Made by a program: the position numbers and the translations under genes
DNA from: an uncultured Atopobium sp.
GTDB taxonomy: Bacteria; Actinomycetota; Coriobacteriia; Coriobacteriales; Atopobiaceae
Direction of reading: 5' to 3'
NCBI GenBank assembly: GCA_946999785.1
Contig: CAMQEO010000034.1
Coordinates: 1 to 11,194 of the forward strand
DNA: 11,194 bases
Notes under the pieces: model-generated
What the model was told of the DNA's origin: nothing
The model's database searches: none
Seen by the model: only the letters and a program-made list of their open reading frames with translations
In this document: in pieces, positions 6,744 to 11,194 of the stretch
Numbering within the stretch: position 1 is the stretch's first letter
Layout: each line of letters opens with the position of its first letter

Positions 6744-8075
6744 CTATTTATCCGCGTTTTGCGGACAATTATATACATTTGTTGGTATAAAATCACGTGC
6801 CAATTCGTAAACACCACGCGCTTTACGAATGACAATGCGAGGCATGTCTCTACTTAAGAACAAATACATTGCCTCGGTGATAGAATACGCACCTATATGT
6901 TGAAAAGCAAGTATATCATTTAAACCAAGCGAAGATTCATATTCTCTTACCAAAACATCCGAAGTAGTGCACAAGCTTCCGCATAACGTCCATGAACTGG
7001 TAAAACGACCACCTTTGCTCTCATCAGCCTGCGCAAAAGGCTGCGGCTCTTCAGGCGTAGATTGCGCTTGCGTAGATAAAGCCGATTTTGACTTCGCCTC
7101 ATCCTCGCACGTAGACGCATCAAGACACGTTGCTAGTTGCTGGCTCACATTGATGATAGACGGACATTTTAACCCCATCATTTGACCTAGATAAGACACA
7201 TGATTAATGCCGCCATCAATAAATGCATAGTTTGTTTTTGTGTCCTGACCATGCTTAATATCAACAATACGCGTAAGGTAGGTTCCACATTCGCTTGCAA
7301 AAAAACGCCCCATTTCAACCGTCAGTGGTACACGATTTGCTATTCGCTGCAAGGCAGGTGCAAGCTCTTTTGCAGGCAAAAGCGTATCAGAGGCATCTTG
7401 ATCGATAAAATAGGGATATGCAAGGCCAGGGCCGTATTCCAAACGCTGGCATTTCCAATTGTATTTGCGTTCAAGTTCATCGATAAGTGCTTCTAAACGA
7501 ACTAATTCTTTTTCTTGGTGCGTAAGCTTTTTGCGCTGAGTTCCTACAAAATAATGAATACCCACAAACGAGCAATGCATAAATTGAGCACAATTATTTA
7601 TAAGGTTCTCCAAATCGTCTTGGCACATACCAAACTGACTACCTGCATTAAGACGCAATAAAACGCGTACAGGTGATTTTGAAAGCAGACCTTGCTTGTC
7701 TAACTTTGCTGCTTCACGTTCAATAAGTAATGCTTGCAAAACCGATTCGGCTGTACAAACGCCCACACCGTAGCGCAGCGCAGCTTGTATATCATCCGTT
7801 TGTTTGCAAACACCTGAATATACAATGGCTTTTGGATCTACATGTAAACGTTTGCAAATTTCCAATTCGCCAGGACTGCAAACCTCCAGTTGAAAGCCAC
7901 ATGCTTGTGCAGCTTTTGAAAGAAAAGGATTAGCCTTAATGGAATAACACAAATCAATTGAAGTACCCATAATCTTTTTAACATGCTCAAGACGTTGCTT
8001 AAAAGCCTGTTCATCAAGGATATAGGTGGGCGTGGCATATGTTTGTGCAATTGTTGCAAGTTCTTGTATATCCAT
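6744..8075 (-). CDS. Fold-III PLP-dependent decarboxylase, diaminopimelate/ornithine decarboxylase-like
   Basis: Cytoplasmic PLP enzyme of the alanine-racemase-barrel decarboxylase family (LysA, BtrK and the exosortase-associated decarboxylase). 443 aa. Lys47 in YSIKANP is the Schiff-base lysine. His174 in HYFVGTQ stacks on PLP. EYGPGL (213-218) takes the place of the glycine-rich phosphate loop, and EMGR (254-257) replaces the usual EPGR. CGSLCTTSD (365-373) corresponds to the dimer-interface Cys-x-x-x-Asp motif, and Tyr397 in GAYS is the PLP/substrate Tyr. A low-complexity insert (about 316-358; Ala, Ser, Glu, Gln-rich) lies before the Cys motif. The start is ATG 8075, with AAGGAA upstream, 9 nt after the ligase stop. 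Housekeeping lysA would not normally sit between a ligase and a carrier protein. The substrate is unknown: free diaminopimelate, or a carrier-bound acidic amino acid, both fit. Confidence 0.85.
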   Translation of the reverse strand: MDIQELATIAQTYATPTYILDEQAFKQRLEHVKKIMGTSIDLCYSIKANPFLSKAAQACGFQLEVCSPGELEICKRLHVDPKAIVYSGVCKQTDDIQAALRYGVGVCTAESVLQALLIEREAAKLDKQGLLSKSPVRVLLRLNAGSQFGMCQDDLENLINNCAQFMHCSFVGIHYFVGTQRKKLTHQEKELVRLEALIDELERKYNWKCQRLEYGPGLAYPYFIDQDASDTLLPAKELAPALQRIANRVPLTVEMGRFFASECGTYLTRIVDIKHGQDTKTNYAFIDGGINHVSYLGQMMGLKCPSIINVSQQLATCLDASTCEDEAKSKSALSTQAQSTPEEPQPFAQADESKGGRFTSSWTLCGSLCTTSDVLVREYESSLGLNDILAFQHIGAYSITEAMYLFLSRDMPRIVIRKARGVYELARDFIPTNVYNCPQNADK

Positions 8076-8084
8076 ATCGTTTCC

Positions 8085-9662
8085 TTATTTTTTCATTAAA
8101 GCTTGACGATCAACCTTACCGTTTTTAGTAAGGGGCAACTTCTCAAGCGCCTCAAGTGTATTAGGGATCATAAATTGAGGTAAATTGTGGTGAAGTGCAT
8201 CTGCAACATCTGAGTGCAAAGCCGTACCCATATAAAACAGATGCAAGCGATGACGCTTACTATCATAGGTACAAACCGCCTGCTCTACCCCATCGATATT
8301 CATGGCAGCAGCCTCAATGTCACCAAGCTCAATGCGGTGACCAAGATGCTTAATTTGATGATCTTTGCGCGACGTATATACAAGATTTCCGCAAGAATCA
8401 AAATAGCCCATGTCACCCGTACGATATAAGGGCTCTAACCAGCTGTTTTGTAACGGATTTTGTACAAACGCAGCAGCGGTCTTTTGAGGCTCATTGAGAT
8501 AGCCCAAACCAAGTGCCGTTCCGCTCACACAAATTTCGCCTTCTACACCTGCTTTGGTAACTTGATATTCACGAGTATCACCGCTGTTAAGAGCGTCTTC
8601 ATCCGCAACCGCACACGCTTTATCCTCGTTTTCGTCACGCGAAGCAATCAAAAACACACGCTCATTATCAAATGGCTTGCCAATAGGAATAACTTCGCCC
8701 TTTTGATACGGACGATCAACCACAAAATAGGTGCAATTACAGGTGATTTCTGTAGGCCCATATAAATTAACATAGGTAACATCAGGAAGATATTTACGCC
8801 ACTTTGCAAGCTGTTTTATCGGCATAACTTCGCCCGAAAACAGCACACGCTTAATGGTGGTAGGAACTTTATAATCAAAGCCATTCATAATTGATACAAA
8901 ACACAAGGCACTTACCGCCCAAACAAGCGTAGTTACCTTTTGCTCTACCAGATAGTCCATAAGTTTGGTAGGAACACTAAAATACTCACGAGGAATAATT
9001 TGAAGCGTTGCGCCCAAGTAGAGTGCAGAATAAATATCTTTTACCGACACATCAAAATCAAAGGGAGCTTGATTGGCAAAAATATCATCGCCATCCATAT
9101 GAAACGTAGAGGTAAATATTGGAATAAAATCAATAACCGAGCGATGAGAAACAACAACGCCTTTGGGCTTTCCCGTAGATCCACTGGTAAAATTAACATA
9201 CAAGGGATCGATATCGCACAGCGCACGCTGACATGCAGCTAAAACGTCAGTATTTATTGCGGTATCCAATATTTCGGATAAACGAACAACCTTATAACGC
9301 GTTGTATCTATGTGTTCTAAAGCCTGCTCATAAAACTCATCGTCAGTAACAACTACCTGCGGATTAAGCGTTTGGCATATCTCGTGAATACGAACAGCAG
9401 GCTGGCGTGTATCAAGAACCGAATAATAATCTCCTGCATACACCGCTCCAAGCATAGCAGCAAGCGCGTACGAGCTTTTTTCGAGATAAAAAGCAATAGA
9501 TTGGCGCGCAGCAGCATGATCTGCTGTTGCAAAATACGTACCAAAACTTTGTGCTGCATGTAAGAGTTCTTCATAGGTCAAAGACAGATGTGGATCACTT
9601 ACCGCACAATGGCGCGGCCTTTGTGCAGCAGATTGCTCCAACCAAGTTAAAACGCACTTCAT
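8085..9662 (-). CDS. Amino-acid adenylating ligase (DltA/NRPS A-domain type)
   Basis: Uses ATP to make an aminoacyl-adenylate and passes the amino acid to the carrier protein. 525 aa, family length about 500. The ANL core motifs are all present: FTSGSTGKPKGV (158-169), FDVS (203-206) with Asp204 that binds the substrate alpha-amino group, YGPTE (301-305), YRTGD (413-417), the A8 hinge SRKDHQIKHLGHRIELGDIE (431-450), and the catalytic NGK with Lys516. Asp204 argues for an amino acid rather than a fatty acid. Pocket positions differ from DltA: Ser276 in FSGEVMP where DltA has Cys in FCGEVLP, and Lys208 where DltA has Met. A low-complexity acidic insert lies at about 343-371. The start is ATG 9662, inside the ATGA overlap with the upstream gene, with AAGGG before it. 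I do not give the symbol dltA because the substrate is probably not D-alanine. Confidence 0.88.
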   Translation of the reverse strand: MKCVLTWLEQSAAQRPRHCAVSDPHLSLTYEELLHAAQSFGTYFATADHAAARQSIAFYLEKSSYALAAMLGAVYAGDYYSVLDTRQPAVRIHEICQTLNPQVVVTDDEFYEQALEHIDTTRYKVVRLSEILDTAINTDVLAACQRALCDIDPLYVNFTSGSTGKPKGVVVSHRSVIDFIPIFTSTFHMDGDDIFANQAPFDFDVSVKDIYSALYLGATLQIIPREYFSVPTKLMDYLVEQKVTTLVWAVSALCFVSIMNGFDYKVPTTIKRVLFSGEVMPIKQLAKWRKYLPDVTYVNLYGPTEITCNCTYFVVDRPYQKGEVIPIGKPFDNERVFLIASRDENEDKACAVADEDALNSGDTREYQVTKAGVEGEICVSGTALGLGYLNEPQKTAAAFVQNPLQNSWLEPLYRTGDMGYFDSCGNLVYTSRKDHQIKHLGHRIELGDIEAAAMNIDGVEQAVCTYDSKRHRLHLFYMGTALHSDVADALHHNLPQFMIPNTLEALEKLPLTKNGKVDRQALMKK

Positions 9663-10882
9663 GAGTTACCCTTCGTTGCTTTGTACTGTTTCACCCAAGT
9701 ATCCCATTCGTCATACGAAATGAAATCCTGCGAAACATCTTCGTGCATATCTATACGATATATAAGTTTAGCCAAGTAACGCGAAAAATGTTGGGCACCA
9801 GCTGTATTTAAGTGTTCAAAGTCGGCAAACTCCGAACGCGAAAATGAAAGAACACCCTCTTTACACATATTACAATCAAGATATACACCATTGGCACCCT
9901 CAACAATATCACGTACGCGCTGCATGGTTTTTGGGTAAAATGAACCAAAGGACGCAATATCATACGCTGGGTGAGGCGTAGCTATGCAGATGAACGAAAC
10001 GCCGCGCTCTTGACAAAGACGCGCAATTTGTTCTATATATTCAAAGCTCTTTTGATTAAGACGAGGCCAACCATATACTTGAGCTGAGGTGACATAATTT
10101 CCATCTTCCAAAGCCCAGTTATAATTACCATAACCTCGTCCGCCATACGTCCAATCTGTAGTTACCTTTTGAGCTGCTAAGCCATAAGGTTCGTGAGTCA
10201 AACGAGACATCACGTTATAATAAAGCGCCTGTGGCGTGCGTGCAGGTGTAAATACCCAAGGAAAATAAACATTCAGTGAGTCCTTTGCACCAAATGTTTC
10301 TTTTCGCAGCGCAAGTGACCCCAATTTTTGAGCAAGCGTGATGGGATCATGTTGATAACGTGCGTAAAGATAGGGTACTTCGGCACGAACGTTATATGGA
10401 TTATCAAGAGAATATAAACCAATACCCAAGATAACGCGTTTAACATGCTTATGTTCAATAGCCTCAAGCACCGTATCGTAGGTGGAAGATAAAACCTGAC
10501 CAGGCGTTGCGAGATTATAAGTAGAAGGATTTTGCTCGCCTGAAAGTTCTGCGCGCGCATCATCATACACAAGAGGATTTATACCGCGCTCGGCATATGA
10601 AGATCCAACGATTACCGTATTGCACGTGGGAGCTTCTCTAAAATCATTCCAGCTTACTTGCGCCAAAGGAGCATATAACGAAAAGATATGCGCATAACAA
10701 ACTGCAATAATACCAAGCAGAACACAAGATAAGAGTGCAATCTTGATTTTGCGAATAAAGAAGCGCTTATGTTTTGTGTCTTTATTGTTGTTTGATGCTG
10801 ATGATGCATGTTGCACTTGTGAGCACGAAGGCGTGCTTGTAGACTCCGGCGTATGTTGTGAGGATGTATTAGTAGTTGGCAT
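9659..10882 (-). CDS. Membrane-anchored SGNH/DltD-like protein
   Basis: Probable extracellular acyl-ester transferase or esterase working with the MBOAT. 407 aa from the chosen start. It has a Ser/Thr/Asn/Gln-rich cytoplasmic tail (1 to about 37), a basic stop (KHKRFFIRKIK), one transmembrane helix (about 47-70), then an outer SGNH domain. SGNH features: VIVGSSYAERG with nucleophile Ser94 or Ser95, NLATPGQ (Asn123 and Gly127 blocks), and DFEHLN with Asp354 and His357 as the catalytic DxxH. Overall weakly DltD-like; an AlgX/PatB-type O-acyltransferase is the alternative. The frame is open to ATG 10903, but GGAGGAGGG lies after that codon and 7 nt before ATG 10882, so 10882 is the start. It overlaps the MBOAT end by 14 nt and the ligase start by 4 nt, a sign of tight coupling. 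Confidence 0.78.
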   Translation of the reverse strand: MPTTNTSSQHTPESTSTPSCSQVQHASSASNNNKDTKHKRFFIRKIKIALLSCVLLGIIAVCYAHIFSLYAPLAQVSWNDFREAPTCNTVIVGSSYAERGINPLVYDDARAELSGEQNPSTYNLATPGQVLSSTYDTVLEAIEHKHVKRVILGIGLYSLDNPYNVRAEVPYLYARYQHDPITLAQKLGSLALRKETFGAKDSLNVYFPWVFTPARTPQALYYNVMSRLTHEPYGLAAQKVTTDWTYGGRGYGNYNWALEDGNYVTSAQVYGWPRLNQKSFEYIEQIARLCQERGVSFICIATPHPAYDIASFGSFYPKTMQRVRDIVEGANGVYLDCNMCKEGVLSFSRSEFADFEHLNTAGAQHFSRYLAKLIYRIDMHEDVSQDFISYDEWDTWVKQYKATKGNS

Positions 10883-11194
10883 ACATGAACCCTCCTCCCA
10901 CATTAAAGATACATGCCAAGGTAATCAAAAGACCAAAGAGTGCAAACAATAGAATACGAACAATATACGATTGTTTCGATAAAAACGTAACTATATCGTG
11001 GCCTTGCTCTTGATAGAAACTTACTGCAAAAACGATACACCACATCACAAAAGAAAGGCACAGCGCACTTATCTTATCCTGATGAATTCCTATAGTGCGC
11101 AAGGTTGTAATAAAGTCTTGTGCGCGAAACGAGAATACCGTGTTGTAAAGACAGGTAAACGAGGTTTGCGCATCAAAGATACGGTCGAAGTACC
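10869..11194 (-). CDS. MBOAT-family acyltransferase, C-terminal part (5' end beyond right edge)
   Basis: The frame is open from the window edge and covers the last 107 residues. The visible part starts YFDRIFDAQTSF, carries two hydrophobic helices (about ISALCLSFVMWCIVFAVSF and VRILLFALFGLLITLACIF) separated by QEQGHDIVTFLSKQ, and ends NVGGGFMYANY. This matches the usual MBOAT C-terminus by pattern (loop with QEK..I.....SKQ, last helix, then G..FIYFQF-like end). MBOAT proteins such as DltB and AlgI hand an acyl group across the membrane; the catalytic His lies upstream of the window. The TTG at 11102 is internal, not a start. The assignment rests on the C-terminal pattern and on the operon partner set. 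Confidence 0.75.
   Translation of the reverse strand, partial: YFDRIFDAQTSFTCLYNTVFSFRAQDFITTLRTIGIHQDKISALCLSFVMWCIVFAVSFYQEQGHDIVTFLSKQSYIVRILLFALFGLLITLACIFNVGGGFMYANY

Larger units (their letters stand above)
6474..11194 (-). other. dlt-like envelope-modification operon with an added PLP decarboxylase
   Basis: Five minus-strand genes in order: MBOAT, SGNH/DltD-like, adenylating ligase, PLP decarboxylase, carrier protein. Junctions are a 14-nt overlap, a 4-nt ATGA overlap, 9 nt and 24 nt, so they are one transcript and translationally coupled. The first gene is cut by the window and the promoter lies outside it. The transcript ends at the hairpin 6231-6271. All four dlt roles (DltA ligase, DltB MBOAT, DltC carrier, DltD) are present, plus a decarboxylase that standard dlt operons lack. 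Confidence 0.85.

Noticed and set aside
6744..8075. Calling the decarboxylase housekeeping lysA
   Set aside because: Its place between ligase and carrier genes, divergent EMGR and EYGPGL motifs and the large insert make a specialised enzyme more likely, though lysine formation from DAP cannot be excluded.
8085..9662. Calling the ligase dltA (D-alanine specific)
   Set aside because: Pocket residues Lys208 and Ser276 differ from DltA and the operon carries a decarboxylase, so D-Ala specificity is not supported.
10883..10903. SGNH protein start at ATG 10903
   Set aside because: The Shine-Dalgarno-like GGAGGAGGG lies downstream of that codon and correctly precedes ATG 10882.

Overview
The window looks like chromosome from a low-to-mid-40s %GC Gram-positive bacterium. 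My best guess is class Coriobacteriia (Atopobium/Fannyhessea-like Actinomycetota). The guess rests on protein style (fructose PTS, M32 carboxypeptidase, MscL with a C-terminal zinc ribbon, a PASTA protein, a Gram-positive D-alanylation-like operon) and base composition judged by eye. No rRNA, tRNA, IS element, phage gene or CRISPR array was seen.

Layout. 1-702 (minus): N-terminal part of a fructose-type PTS EIIBC permease, running off the left edge. 703-1059: divergent intergenic region. 1060-3749 (plus): a likely co-directional group of M32 metallocarboxypeptidase, D-aminoacyl-tRNA deacylase (dtd) and MscL. 3919-4209 (minus): a small Cys-rich protein of unknown function. 4210-4516: divergent region with two well-formed sigma-70-type promoters facing opposite ways. 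4517-5335 (plus): a single-pass membrane protein with two PASTA domains and no kinase domain. 5432-6211 (minus): a secreted or anchored DNA/RNA non-specific endonuclease. Its ribosome binding site lies immediately downstream of a strong 14-bp terminator hairpin (6231-6271).

6474-11194 (minus) is the most interesting part. It is a tight operon, in transcription order: MBOAT acyltransferase (5' end off the window), a membrane-anchored SGNH/DltD-like protein, an NRPS/DltA-like amino-acid adenylating ligase, a fold-III PLP decarboxylase and an acyl carrier protein, followed by the terminator. These are the four biochemical roles of a dlt (teichoic acid D-alanylation) system plus one extra enzyme, a decarboxylase related to diaminopimelate decarboxylase.

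The likely sequence of events (inference) is as follows. The ligase activates an amino acid and loads it on the carrier. The decarboxylase makes or trims the amino acid, possibly while it is carrier-bound as in butirosin biosynthesis (BtrK/BtrI). The MBOAT and SGNH proteins then move the aminoacyl group onto an extracellular envelope polymer. The ligase differs from DltA in its substrate pocket, with Ser276 at the DltA Cys position and Lys208 at the position equivalent to PheA 239. This argues against plain D-alanine and is compatible with an acidic substrate such as glutamate.
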